A DNA stretch of 64,000 bases, taken from positions 330,812-394,811 of the forward strand of contig VSDK01004339.1 of assembly GCA_009767595.1 (NCBI GenBank). The letters run 5' to 3'. The translations under genes were made by a program, and so were the position numbers. Under the pieces are notes generated by a model. The model did not search any database. It was not told the DNA's origin and saw only the letters and a program-made list of their open reading frames with translations. Below, in pieces: positions 24,012 to 35,107 of this stretch. Position 1 is the first letter of the stretch; every line of letters begins with the position of its first letter. The DNA is from Symbiodinium kawagutii (lineage: Eukaryota > Sar > Dinophyceae > Suessiales > Symbiodiniaceae).

Positions 24012-25280
24012 GACAAAGTATGTACTGTATATAGTTCATTGTGACCACATGATAGTTTACACGCGATTTCTTTGACCATCTCTTTAGCTGGTTTACCACC
24101 TTAAACATGTTGGCCCAGTCGTGGTCCAATTCAAGGACTCAGACTCAGGGTACGAGAACGCCATGTCAATGTTTCACTGTGTGCCTTTTGTTGAACGCGA
24201 ATGAATGCGATCTAAATTCATATTACAGTTTAATTATGATAATTAAGTGATCTAAATGTATTTGTACTTCATCCATTGACATAGTTTCACATACAGATTT
24301 AGCATACGTACACATACACCGAATCACACAAATGTATGATGAATTATATATGCATCATGTACACACCCATTTGCATGCTTGTGTATGTATGTATCGGCAG
24401 GTAAATAAATAATGTATATATATTATATATATTATAGATCATGTACACATAAATATGTATATATATATATATTAGATTATCTTACGTGTATATATATATA
24501 TACATATTATAAATAAATGTATACATAGATATGTACTCACAAAAGTAGAGATATTTCAGTGGCCCCCTTTGACCGAATCCGGCATTGACTTTCGCCGCCG
24601 GATTGAAGCTGCAGGAATTTGGCCACCTGCTTTCATCGCTTTCCTTACACCTCCGTCACTCGGCTGCTTGAGCTGGGGCCCATGATCGCCATGAACTAAG
24701 CTTAGGAATGACCACTATGAACCATCAATGGTGCACCGTTTCAGCATGGCCATGCCATTGTAGCAACAATAAGAGGATGATAACCAATGTTAAGCACTCT
24801 CAAGCAACAGTTGACCAGTATGAAGCCAAAGTAAGCTTCATTAACAGCTGCTTACCATCATTCAAGATCAGTTGGGGGATGTTTGTGGCCCAGGACCCCT
24901 GAGTCGTCGATATCACCTAGCGATGGTGGATCAACGTGGTTTTGCGAGTTACCACACCAGACTTATGCAAAGGACATGTCCACGTAGAGTTTTTGGTGGG
25001 GTCTAAGCCATACTACCACGAGATTCTGAGAGACTTTCTTGATGACCTCATTCCTTGGAACACTTCGCTTTGGCGTTTCCTGGCTGCTGCATAGTCATCC
25101 TCTTTCTCCTTGAGAACGGAGGAGATAGAAGACGACAGCAGTGTACCTGAGGTTGGGCTTCACAGTACAGGTTGGCAAGTAAGTCTTGTGGATGCTGACG
25201 GGTGCCCTCTATGCAGCCTCAGTGGCTCAAAGATGGAGGTCAAATAAGTGGCTGACCGGTTGACGTGGAGCAGCGGTGCC
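24012..25280. other. Upstream region of the first myristoylated-protein locus
   Basis: AT microsatellites lie at 24410-24540. No exon is firmly supported. Possible short exons near 24560-24680 and 25010-25060 have no recognised relatives. No promoter motif could be identified; dinoflagellate promoters lack a clear consensus. Confidence 0.4.
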
Positions 25281-25493
25281 ATGGGCTGCGGTGCAAGTGT
25301 TGAGTCTCAGACCATGGTCCCACCTCTCGAGCAGCGCGTTAAGAAGCCATCCAGTCTCGAGGGCGGGGGCCAGGGCAGGAAGCCGAGAAGAAGTCGCTCT
25401 GTAAGCAGGCGGGATCGGCGGGATTCTGAAAAGAAGGATACGACACTTCACCGAAAACAACACAACCTGGCAGAGTCTTGGCTCAGTTGGTGA
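25281..25493 (+). CDS. First exon of locus Z1, predicted N-myristoylated small protein
   Basis: Begins MGCGASVES, which fits the N-myristoyltransferase pattern (Gly2, Ser6) with an adjacent Cys3 that could be palmitoylated, so the product is probably membrane-tethered. The rest is basic and Ser/Arg-rich (SRSVSRRDRRDSEKK), with no fold I recognise. I chose ATG 25281 over an in-frame upstream ATG at 25248 because the paralogous exon at 34199 also starts with an MGxxxS sequence right at its ATG and has an in-frame stop upstream. Both exons end in LAESW (a 15-base identical stretch, CTGGCAGAGTCTTGG) just before a shared GTGACA, a possible donor. If unspliced, the frame stops at 25491-25493 after 70 residues. 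The function is unknown. Confidence 0.6.
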   Translation: MGCGASVESQTMVPPLEQRVKKPSSLEGGGQGRKPRRSRSVSRRDRRDSEKKDTTLHRKQHNLAESWLSW

Positions 25494-26195
25494 CATGGAT
25501 CTCTTGAGGACCATTCTACCACAACCACCATGGTTTTCTTGAGTACAACTGCGATGAGTTGCAAGTTGCAAACTGGGGGGCGGGGCTGCGCAAGATTTCT
25601 TGCTATCATGTCCTTAGATTCAGACTGAAAGCGCATGTTGAGGTTGTTCCCTTGCTCGGTGGGCAAGATGCCAATGGAAGGAGCAAGACACGCTATTGCC
25701 GTTGTGGATCGTTCATGCTAAACGCCCAACCACTGAAACAATAAGCCCGGCCATTCTTGGAGGTGTTGTCTTAGGGTTCTAACTTTCGTTTTTATTCCTT
25801 TGTTGGTTGGTTGGTGTGAGAGTGGCTGCGCAGATGTCCCGGGTCCCTTCATTGCAGCTATTGGCCCCTTCGCAGCACTCACCCAAGCCATCACCAATGT
25901 CGATCCAGCGGAGGGGAAGCATCATTTCAAACATTTGAGAACCAACACGTTACCATTACACCCATTTGTGGAGTCCAACGAGCAGGCAGAGGTTCACTTC
26001 CATCAATTGACATCTTGCATGGATCATGTCATATCCATCCATCAACCTACAATTCCTCACAGTCACCTCGAAATGTTAATCAGCCACCTTTGGACTGTTG
26101 ATCTCTTTGGATGGTGTAAAATGAAAGCATGTTGGCTGTCAATGCTTCGTATCCACCAAAGTTCGATGCTTATTAACCCATTTCGGACGTTTCAG
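25494..26195 (+). other. Intron region of locus Z1
   Basis: Lies between two supported exons. Stretches at 25559-25744 and 25800-26219 are open on the plus strand and may hold further exons, but I could not match them to the second copy of the locus. Confidence 0.4.
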
Positions 26196-26316
26196 GGTAG
26201 CGAGACCCCGACGCCCTGAGGATGTACTGCACAGGGAGAGGCGAACATCCCATCACCGCGCAGAGATGGACCCCTTTGACGAAGTGGTGCCAAGGAATCG
26301 AATGAAACTTGGTTGA
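26196..26316 (+). CDS. Exon of locus Z1 encoding the FDEVVPRN motif
   Basis: Follows a good acceptor (GACGTTTCAG|GG). It encodes a basic helix-like stretch (RRPEDVLHRERRTSHHR), then FDEVVPRNRMKLG and an in-frame TGA. The equivalent exon at 36158-36265 encodes FDEVVPRNPLKLG. Between the copies CTTTGACGAAGTGGTGCC is identical, and the next differences include two silent ones (CCA/CCC and AGG/CGG), which supports this frame. It is not clear whether the exon ends at TGA or is spliced just before it (CTTG|GTTGAT). Confidence 0.6.
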
Positions 26317-26567
26317 TCATTGCAGCTTCATGAAGAGCTTGTTGCTCACATGGTCCGACAGAACAAGGGTAGTGATAGGTAGTGTATAAACAACCGAAGT
26401 GGCTCTGAATGAAGGATAGGGGACATCAAGCAACCATGATCAGCAAGAAACAAGGCAACAACAAGCTGCTTGGATATGCAGCTGGTGTGTTTAGATATAT
26501 TATGTACTCAACATACGTCAAAGCCAAACGCACCACTTAGCAGAAGGTCCAGCTGAACCGACACAGA

Positions 26568-26656
26568 AAGCTCCTTCTGTTGCAGCCCGCCCCTCCAAGA
26601 TGAGGCGTCCGCGATCGAAAATACTGCCAAGGCAAAACGAGTTGGTGGAAGCTTGA
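26568..26656 (+). CDS. Terminal exon-like block of locus Z1
   Basis: A polypyrimidine-CAG acceptor (CTTCTGTTGCAG) precedes CTCCAAGATGAGGCG, which is shared exactly with 57184-57198. The blocks then align through a 9-base gap to TTGGTGGAA and a common TGA. Two frames are open: one encodes SKMRRP and ends at the shared stop as LVEA, the other encodes LQDEA and VGGSL and runs on to 26717. I cannot decide between them. The 9-base length difference between the copies keeps either frame. Confidence 0.5.
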
Positions 26657-28104
26657 CCGGCAGTCGTCACGGCTCTGTCGTGCATGTGCTTGTCAGTGGC
26701 CAAGTCACCTCCCATTAATTGGCGCATCTTGATAGAAATAACGTATATATATATATATAATATCTAACACATCCTGTCTATCTATTCATCTATCGCTTTA
26801 TGCATGCACATATTCTGTACATATGGTTGAAGCTGGTCGTGGCAATGCAGATCAGTGTCTATCAACAGCATGGAAGCTAATGGGTCAATACCTCAAGTAT
26901 TGAAAAAGAGGGTAGCACCGGTTAGGACCGTCTGGGGGGGTCAGACAGGGTCAGAATTCGGCACAGTTCCATTTGATAGAGCTGAGAAGGTCATTGGTAC
27001 ACAGATCCAAGAGTTTCAGTGACCATTTTTGCAACGGCCGCACAGGCCTGGGGATGTTGAAATGTTCACAGTACTATGGCCCACATTTCAGCTTGTGAAA
27101 TGTTGACTGTTTACGCTAAGGCTTTTGAGATTAGATAGGAAATGGCAGGAACTTGGACCACAGAACCAGCTGGCACGAGCGTACTGCTGATTCCCAGTGA
27201 ACCTGGATTTCCGCCTATGCAAAAAGGCCATGTCATTTGTCTGGACCAAGCCCTACCGCGTGACATGTCATTTGCACGCAGCATATCTTCCAACAATCAT
27301 CGTTACACGATCGGAGGCTTGAAAGTTGTGTGGCTGCTATGAAGGCCTCGGTCTGACCATCCTATTGAAGTCCACATCCATTGCTATTCAGTCATACATA
27401 TGTATAATGTGTGTATTTATATATATGTATAGAATTGTATAGATAGATAGAGGGTCCGGTCTGTATATAGATATGTGTATCCAATTAGCCCTATGAAATC
27501 TAGTGAATTACTCCAAATAGTTTGCCCACAGATTTTGCGTCTTGGGTCCTAATGGAGGGATTTACCTTTACAAAACATCATGAATCACTATTTAACAATA
27601 CGATCTTTCATCTACAGTCATCAATTGTAAATACTGATTGTCATGAACTGTTCATCAATCAACTATTGTTAATCAGCCATTTCTAATCCCTACATATCAG
27701 TACTAATTGGCCATAACCAATCAACCATCACAAATCAATCATTCACTACTAATCAACCATTATCAATCAATCACGGTTGATTATTCTATTGTCAGTTATT
27801 AGTTAACCATTATCAATCAGCCAATTTGGTTAGTCCATTGTTAGTCATCCTTATTCCATTGTTAATTCCATTATCAATCATGGCTAATATCAATCATTAA
27901 TCATCAAATGCTTATGGCTTTGTTAATCAACACTAATCAACCATTGTCAATCAACCATTGTCAATCAACCATTGTCAATCCACAAATTGTCAATCCACAA
28001 ATTGTCAATCCACAAATTGTCAATCCACAAATTGTCAATCAACCATGCATCAACCATTCGTCATTGCAGCTGATCATCCCCTGTTGCAAGGACCCGCCGC
28101 AGAT
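26657..28104. other. Downstream of Z1, repeat-rich, no firm gene
   Basis: AT microsatellites lie near 26742-26765 and 27400-27440. From about 27580 to 27960 the DNA is dense with CAATCAACCATT words. No exon is supported. Confidence 0.45.
27935..28046. repeat. Tandem CAATCAACCATTGT / CAATCCACAAATTGT array
   Basis: Three copies of the 14-base word CAATCAACCATTGT pass into four copies of the 15-base word CAATCCACAAATTGT. Confidence 0.85.
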
Positions 28105-28132
28105 GGAACAAGAGCCTCCATCGACACTGGGC
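28105..28132 (+). other. Conserved block shared with 59585-59612
   Basis: 28 bases, 21 identical between the two loci. In the frame with synonymous-type changes it reads G-T-x-x-S-I-D/E-T-G. Weak alone, but it lies in the same order and at a similar distance between the Z terminal block and the next block in both copies, so it is probably an exon fragment. Confidence 0.4.
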
Positions 28133-28299
28133 AGCGATCCGCTGAATTTACCATGCTTTTTAACTGCCAGTTTGTTGGGCGGTAGTCCAATGTGATCCAT
28201 AGTTTGCAATGGTTTCTGATTTTCGATCTTTTAGGGTTGATAAGCAGATCTTTTAGGGTCGATAAGCAAAAATCGTAGGAGATATACCAGCTACAGCTA

Positions 28300-28332
28300 C
28301 AGCTATGGTTTTGGGTCAAGCCATTAGCCATC
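28300..28332. mobile_element. Possible left-end remnant of a family B subtype
   Basis: GGTCAAGCCATTAGCCATCC resembles GGTCAAGCAGTTAGCCAACC in the B element at 30356. No right end is present. Confidence 0.3.
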
Positions 28333-28439
28333 CAAAAGTCAAGGGAGATGGTCACGGATCCCAACACAACTAGACTGCTGAGTGGTCGACCGCTGGGGTA
28401 CAGGAGATTGATCCAGAGCAAAAGCAGTAATGTAGGTTT

Positions 28440-28600
28440 CTGATTAGTGTAACCAACAGGTAGATACTAAGAGATGAAAATAGAAACAAACAGGTAGATA
28501 CTAAGCAGAAACCAACAAGTAGATACTAATCAGAAACCCTAAAGTAATGAATATAGATGAAACCAACAGGTAGATACGATCATCAGAAACCAACATTAAT
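28440..28600. repeat. Interspersed AGGTAGATACTAA repeats
   Basis: The word ACAGGTAGATACTAAG and close variants recur five times at 28459-28592, separated by CAGAAACCAAC. Confidence 0.7.
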
Positions 28601-29120
28601 TGTATCATCTAAGAATGTGATCATTCTTCTTGAATGCTCATGAATTGGCGCAAGTTCTTCACGTCTCTGTCGGTTACAATGGATCGAAAATGGCAACCTG
28701 CCTTGATGATACCACTTGACCATTGGTAACACTTGACCATTGGTATTGTTTTGTTTAGATTACATGCTCGTCTCTTGGGCTATCAGCACAGTCGAAGTGC
28801 GGTTAGCCCATGTCGTCATGTGGTCTCATCTCACAGGCAACGAACACAGCACGGTCTTCTCTTTCAGAAAAGATGCGATGTGCGTTGATCGTTGTGCCCT
28901 GGAATATCCTGGAATTGCAGAATGTATGGAAGTTCCCACCCCCTCGCTAATCCATAGCATACAGCCCAAATATCGTGATCTGAGCAAATCTTAGAATGCC
29001 TCGAGTTGTGCTTCCTAGAATGGGACAACTGAATCACACCAGCTGGCGGGTGGTTTTTGACATAAGACCTACTTTCTCCTACAAGATTTGGGGTGGTTGA
29101 CTCATATCAGGATATATCAG

Positions 29121-29246
29121 GTCAACTCCTACTGAAGTAGCAAACATCCACCATTTTCGCAGGTAAACTGCTACTCAAGTAGCGAACATCCATTATCTTT
29201 GTAGGTATACTGCTACTTGACTAGCGAACATCCATGACTATTGTAG
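29121..29246 (+). repeat. Three tandem 42-bp units, each GT...AG
   Basis: Units at 29121-29162, 29163-29204 and 29205-29246. Each starts GT and ends AG, contains a near-palindrome CTACTnnAGTAG and the word CGAACATCCA (CAAACATCCA in the first). They are diverged from one another by roughly a quarter of positions. The unit borders look like splice signals, but 42 bp is very short for an intron. Confidence 0.8.
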
Positions 29247-29293
29247 GTAAAGGATTGAACATGGTGAGTTTATCTCTCGTAGCCCATTGGTTT

Positions 29294-29372
29294 CAGGCTG
29301 CCAGCGGGAGTCAGTGATGACAAAGATGCTGTCCTGGACGCTGGCTCGTAGCTTGACGGCACTCGTCGCGCT
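29294..29372 (+). CDS. Exon-like block shared with 60489-60585
   Basis: Follows TTGGTTTCAG|G, a good acceptor. On the plus strand the frame encodes LPAGVSDDKDAVLD. The second copy encodes LPVAGVIDGTDAVMDD in the same position, with both silent and replacement changes. The minus strand is also open in both copies (DSIFVITDSRWQP versus DSICAINNSRYWQP), so strand is not certain. I prefer plus because of the acceptor and the orientation of the other blocks. The function is unknown. Confidence 0.4.
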
Positions 29373-29399
29373 TGATCGGTGGTCAAGGATGTTCTTTTT

Positions 29400-30350
29400 T
29401 AAGATTCTCATGTCAAAACCAATCAAACACATGTTTCTTTAAAGTTTTGTTAGAAATTGGTGGTCAACCATGGTTCGACCAATCAACCAGTAATTGTATC
29501 AACCATCATTCTCAGTGAATGTTCAAAGCATTATCAACCATTATCAACCATTAATCAACCATTATCAACCAATCAACCATCATTATCTGTTGAAGAACAG
29601 CAGGGATGAAGTGGTGAGTTGCTTGGGGTCAAATCTTGGGGGCGTCCAACATCCGCTCCTGTGGATTCCAGTACCGATTCCAGTGCCCATTCCAATAAGA
29701 CCCCCCCGTTGGAAGTTGGAAGACCATAAAAATCACTGGCGGATGTTTCCCCATGGGCCATGCGTGTGGTGGATACACTTTTGAATTTGCCTCCCAAAAA
29801 TTGCATTCCAAAGTTCCAAAGGTCTTTTTCCACGGGATTGGTTCAGTTCGTGCAGCACAGAGATGTTGTCAACACCGTTTCAGCAGGTTGGTGACTCGTT
29901 TGACCATGGTGACAGAGAGACCACCTGAGGTCCTCTTTGGCGAACTTGCCGGGCGCCTTCTTACCAGATCACACCGATCACACCAGGTCCTATGACCCAT
30001 GAGGCCTGCCAGGCTTTGCCATGGTACCACGGTTGTCGCCAAGGATGGCAACGTCACCAGCTGGTATCATTGAAGTCAAGCTGTTGGATAGCTGGTTCTA
30101 TACTAGCAAGTTGGATTGGTACAGGTTCGAGGCTACCCATGGCAGTGGGAATATCTAAGAAGTCGTCCCTTTCATGACTTTCACGGGAAGGGAATATGCG
30201 TCTTTCGTTGTTGCTCGTGCCTTCACATCCTAGAGCCACTCATTGAAACTGAAAGGTCATCCCTCAGGGAGACTGGTGGGGTCCCCACCAGTTGGAGTGA
30301 CTGATCATGTCTTTGGGATGTGCACAGACGGAGTACAGGGTATTGATCAA
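29400..30350. other. No firm gene
   Basis: ATCAACCATT-rich words lie at 29470-29590. The region 29600-30300 has overlapping open frames on both strands but no recognised protein. Confidence 0.4.
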
Positions 30351-30355
30351 TTCTA

Positions 30356-30474
30356 TGGCTATGTAGCCATATAGGTCAAGCAGTTAGCCAACCAAGCAAT
30401 GGGAGACAATCACCAACACTGTTGTGGTGAATGATGGGGAACCAGGGGGACTAAGGGTGAACTGACCAACAGCC
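30356..30474. mobile_element. Family B element, diverged subtype
   Basis: Shares GGGGAACCAGGGGGACTAAG and GTGAACTGACC with the copy at 7851-7980. The left end GGCTATGTAGCCATATAGGT is rearranged. No clean target duplication is visible. Confidence 0.6.
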
Positions 30475-30680
30475 AGGTGTTTTATGATTATCTACCGAAA
30501 TTGATGGTTAACATTGGATGAGAATTGGAGGTACCATGGGGTACTCCTATTTGGAGAAACCACCATCTATATGAAGATATACTGTACATCTATATTGGCA
30601 TAACCATGGTCAGAACTCCATGACCCAAGCCATGGGTATATCACCCTGAAGCCTGGCTCGCTCAGAATATTCATCAAGTT

Positions 30681-30905
30681 TTCAGATGAGCAGAGATTTT
30701 TTTTGATTGCGCACCCGCCGCGTAGGCTCCGCGTAGGCAACCTTTCAATGGATTGAAGCCTCGCGTAGGCTTCGCGTAGGCACTGGTGCTTCAACTACCC
30801 TCCGCGTAGGCGAATATGCAGCGCGCGTAGGCGTCGCGTAGGCGCCGCGTAGGCAATTCTCAGGATAACAGCTTTCAATTATAAAAAAAACTCTGCTCAG
30901 ATGGC
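30681..30905. mobile_element. Inverted-repeat element packed with CGCGTAGGC
   Basis: The ends form an inverted pair: TGAGCAGAGATTTTTTTT on the left and AAAAAAAACTCTGCTCA on the right. Between them CGCGTAGGC occurs eight times in about 140 bp with variable spacing, in an otherwise AT-rich neighbourhood. No convincing protein is encoded. Confidence 0.65.
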
Positions 30906-33591
30906 AGAAGACAATTGCAAGAGTCGAAGGACCTGGGAGAATCATAAGACATGGTAAACATAATGAATTAACTCCTCCAAATCCTTCAAATCAAACAAAA
31001 TCCGAAGGGGAACTCATGAGAAACCCATGCGGAAACCCTTCAAATGGCTCTGTTGGGTTGCTGACCATCGGGCTTCTGGCTGGCGCATGACCGGCACAGG
31101 ATCATCTGACAGTGATCACCTTTGGGTTGGCATAGGAAGATCATCTGCAGCTACAAGCATTTGATGGTGTAGTTTCTTGTAGTTCCCTGTAGGTTCTTGT
31201 AGTTCTAGTGTTGAATTCATGGATATAAAGGTTACATAATATTCTACATGACATGGCACATGGCCAACGTTGTGGACTTGATCAGCAACTGTGGAGGTCC
31301 AACCGTCGGTTGAATGGTTTCAGTCACCAACGATTCGGTAGCTGGCAGAGAGGGCCCAGGGGCGACCAGCGCCAGGTCTAACAGCGGCGCACTGGACTTC
31401 GATCTGCTGCGGGGACCGAAAATCGTTCAGTTGCTGGGCGGTTCATCCAAGATGCAGAATTTCTTTCTTCCAATGATGCTTGATTTTTAAGGGATCAGCT
31501 GGCCCCAGAAGCTCTCCTCCGCACAAGTGGTGAGGTCTTGCGCGAACCTGGGACTCTGAAAGCCGAGATTAGCGCCAAAGAGAGGGTGAGCTCGGCTCCA
31601 GGGGGTTGGCATGTCGATTTCAGTGGTGCTGGGTGCGAGTCCCCGGCTCCACCAGTGTCATTGTCCCATGACGAGAAGTGATCATACTGCAAAGTGGTTC
31701 CGGACCTTTACTAAGATCAGCAATCGATCTGATACACATTTAATATCATTTAATCATATATATCTCAATAAGATATGACATGACTCATGACCGTCAGTCA
31801 GGTGGCTTCGCCAACAGAAAGCACGATGCCAATACAACATATACAAAGAGCAACCGGGGAATGGATCATGACTTAGGACTACCTGAGGGGATGGTCATTC
31901 AATGGTGAAGGCCTAGCCATGCCGACATTGACGGTCATGGAGTCATGTTGGTCAGTCATGGGACATAGGACACTCAGAAATGTGCTCTACTGATATCAGC
32001 TTTATGAAGAGAGAACCTCCACGCCACGGCTTCTGTAAAGATAGCCTACCACTTCAGGCAAGTGCCAGGCCCGACCAGAAGGCATTTTGCTACTGAACAA
32101 CAGATGCGCGAGATGATTGAAACAACCATCATGAAATTTGTGCCCTTTTCAGCAATATTCTAATAGCTGGTTTTAAGATTTAAAAATTCATTTTCCATCA
32201 TTTTCCCTAATACTTGGGATGGTTTGTTGATTGACTAATTGAGCATTTGCTTTAGCGAATATGTCCATGTAGCTACTCATAGCATTGCTGTGGTCGCGGC
32301 AAAAATTTGGCGAAAGAAGCTTCCAGCCCCTCACCTGCCACTCTCATTCTCCGTTGTCCAGATCAAATCCGTTTGTCAGCTTTCGTTACCTCCAGAGTTG
32401 ACAGTGCATTGATCAGCTTTCGCAATCACGGGTTGAGTTGTGGTATGACGATGGTTGGGCGGAGCATGGGCGGCAGTCAGTTTGCCTTTCCTGATGCCAA
32501 TCCATCGACCCGGATAGCACAGCCTTTACGACTTACAAATGTCTGAATTGATCCACTGGTCCAGTTGCAAACTCTTGGCAAGGAAATGCATATGCTGAAA
32601 TCTGCCTGCAGAATCCTGGATTGAACTTGGGAAGTTCCAAAATTGTTTGAGATATGAAACCCATTCAGACCATTGAATCTGGCTGCTTTCATGTCGCGAA
32701 GAACATCCCATGTGCTGGAGCATTTACACTCATATTTTTTAAAGCCACAGGTACATACAGGTACCATGTTCACATCTCGAGCATTTTCTCCAGATCTCTT
32801 GTAGTTGCCGCTAGGGCAAAGCGGCGAAGCCGTTTCCTTGTACCGACAATGCACAGGACCTCATGTTGAGGGAGAGGACCCTGTGCGAACCATCGCCTAA
32901 CCTATGGCCTTCTCCATGTCGAGTTTTTCCTTCACCGGCAGAGAAACAAGCGACCAAAAATGTATGGCCCCGTCCCGTGGCCCATTTGGAGATTTGTGAC
33001 TGCCAGTTTTCATTGCGCAGTCCATGGCCTTGGTCCTTGGGTTCATTCATTCTCATTTGTTGAAGTCTTTGGTCCTTGTTTCATTGTCCTTGGTCCTTGT
33101 TTAGCCATTGGCTGGTTGAAACTGTGAAGCATATTACCTAGGATATGAATTCACCAGAGTAGGACCAATCCGCTGGTCTTGGAAATTGTCAGCAGAAGGA
33201 CCTTTTCCAAGTTCAACGGCTGTGCGGGTTCAATGGTCTTTCGGGACTCACGTGGGATGTTGATGGAACTCTTCCAAACGATTCAAGACGAGATACAGAG
33301 ACATGTGAACTGATCACCTGGGCAGTGGTTTTGCACATTTTTTGCGTTCGCCAATATTTGAGATTGGTCCGCTGATTGACTATTCTTTGGGATTGCTTAC
33401 AACCACCGGCCGGTGATTCCTCGATTATATCAGACAACTCGTTTGTTGAAGATGACACAGATGTTACCTTACCATTTTTACCTGTCTCTCTCTCTCATTC
33501 TTTGCAGTGACTGAACGTGGGGCTATGAATTTGCAAAAACTCTTTCTGGACAGACTGCGGCGGCAACAGAGTTTTTGGGGGCCCAAGCATC
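30906..33591. other. No firm gene
   Basis: Open frames around 31495-31692, 32477-32854 and 32811-33056 lack family signals. GC-rich patches at 31340-31680 do not resolve into exons. Confidence 0.4.
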
Positions 33592-33705
33592 GGTGGTTTC
33601 TTAAAAAGGGGGGTAGCCCCAAGGCCCCAAATCATCCGATATCTATCTTGTTTAGTCTCGATAAACCATCCAATTCTTGGGTTCCCAATTTTTAAGACAC
33701 CACCA
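33592..33705. mobile_element. Family A element, diverged
   Basis: GGTGGTTTCTTAAAAAGGGG at the left and CCCAATTTTTAAGACACCAC at the right, with the typical CCCCAAATCATCC and AAACCATCCA inside. The flanks do not match. Confidence 0.6.
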
Positions 33706-34198
33706 CATAAACTTTGAAACACATGATGTTTGTTCTTGTGTAGACCATCCAGGGATTTCCTGCCGAAGATAGACACATTCCAAGGGGGAGGGGTCAGGAC
33801 TGACAAGAACCCTTAGCAGGTATCCGAAGGTATAGCATGTATACATAGGTATCCACTCATGATAAGCACCATTAGCAACCACCATGGGTACCCTGCAAAT
33901 TGCTTGATTTTGGACTTGCTATTTGTTGCGAAGCCATATCTCCACTTCTACATGAGTGCAAGTCCCAGACCCATTCATTTGGAAAACATTCAGCCTAATT
34001 CCAAATGGCTGTGGGTCAACACCTCATAGCCTGGTGTGTTACCCTAGTGAAATTGACCAATCCAGTCTTTGTTGCGATGTTCACCTACCTTTAAAGGGGT
34101 TATATGACCCATCCCCGCAACGGCGTCCGCAAAGCTCCGCCCTGTGCTGAAAACCCAGCGGCTTGGCTCAGCTCGCCGGGTGAACCGATCAGCTCGCC

Positions 34199-34366
34199 AT
34201 GGGCTCTGCAGGCTCCGTCCGTACCACGGTCCATCCTGCGCGCGACCCGTGTCCGACCTCCAGCGGCAGCGCGAGCTGGCAAGACGCTTCCGACCACGAA
34301 CAGACTCCGAAACGTCGGCGGAAAGTCTTCCTGGCAGAGTCTTGGCCGAGTCGTGTGACACTGTGA
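34199..34366 (+). CDS. First exon of locus Z2, predicted N-myristoylated small protein
   Basis: Encodes 55 residues from MGSAGSVRTT to an in-frame TGA. MGSAGS fits the myristoylation pattern (Gly2, Ser6), and an in-frame TGA six codons upstream supports this ATG. The C-terminal part (SDHEQTPKRRRKVFLAESW) parallels the Z1 exon at 25281 (DSEKK...LAESW), and CTGGCAGAGTCTTGG is identical in both. The product is probably a short, basic, membrane-tethered protein of unknown role. A competing frame over the same bases (34104-34358) is longer but has no counterpart in Z1. Confidence 0.55.
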   Translation: MGSAGSVRTTVHPARDPCPTSSGSASWQDASDHEQTPKRRRKVFLAESWPSRVTL

Positions 34367-34988
34367 CCTAGCTGTTGGTGAGTCACCCTTAACTGCCTAG
34401 CAACTAAGTTGTAGGAGTCACCAGTAAGGGCATAGCCCTGGTGAGTCACCAAAAAAGGGGGACTATTCAACTGATTCAACTGCCAATTTTTCGAGTACGG
34501 GCCCGGGGGCATTCTTGCTTTGTCCAGCTGAGGCTGGTGGTGATCCCCTCAGTGCTCAAGTGACATGCTGTTAGGTGTTGTGGATTGTTTGACATTGCTG
34601 AGTCAGCCTTGGAGGTATCGCATGGTATCACCCTTGGGGGTGCCACCATTCAAGAAGCCACCCTTGGTTCACCTTTGTGTTTGTTTGCTTATTCACGTGT
34701 TGGTTCGTTTGTTGGCTTGTTTGTTTTGTTTGCTTGTGTGCAGAGGTCTGTGTCTTCCAGGCATTGTGCTTGCTACAAACATCCTGGGATAAATGCATTG
34801 CGCTGGTCTGCCCTGACTTGGTTACAATTTGTATGCAATGCTTATACTTTAATTACGTGCTATATGCTGAGTCGTGCGGGCATCTTTCCAGATTCCAGTC
34901 ACGAAATAGGCGATTGGCGGGCAAACACTCTGCGACTCCCTTCAAGCAGACCCTTGCCTATCCCTGTAAGCGTAGAACAATCTTACAC

Positions 34989-35107
34989 TACTGGATGGCT
35001 TATACCCACTAACTTAGCTTTTTAGCGTTTTTGGGATATGATTGATTTACCATATAACCACTAAAAAAATATATTTTTAGCAAGGGATCTAGTTCAGCCA
35101 CCAAGAC
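34989..35107 (+). repeat. Dispersed repeat R, fullest copy
   Basis: Its left half matches 8700-8781 and its right half (TTTTTAGCAAGGGATCTAGT, then GCCACCAAGA) matches 11113-11170, so this is the most complete of three copies. Confidence 0.6.

Noticed and set aside
30361-30382. GTAGCCATATAGGTCAAG resembles the dinoflagellate spliced-leader sequence
   Set aside because: It is the rearranged left end of a family B element whose other copies read GGCTATGGGTCAA. The match is explained by that, and no donor or poly-A context is present.
31625-31653. tRNA-like 3' end (GGTGCGAGTCC ... CTCCACCA)
   Set aside because: The loop is not a proper T-loop, and no matching acceptor 5' strand, D-arm or anticodon arm lies at the right distance upstream.
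34003-34034. GGCTGTGGGTCAACACC resembling a family B left end
   Set aside because: No right end or interior signature follows. It may be a solo remnant but is too short to call.
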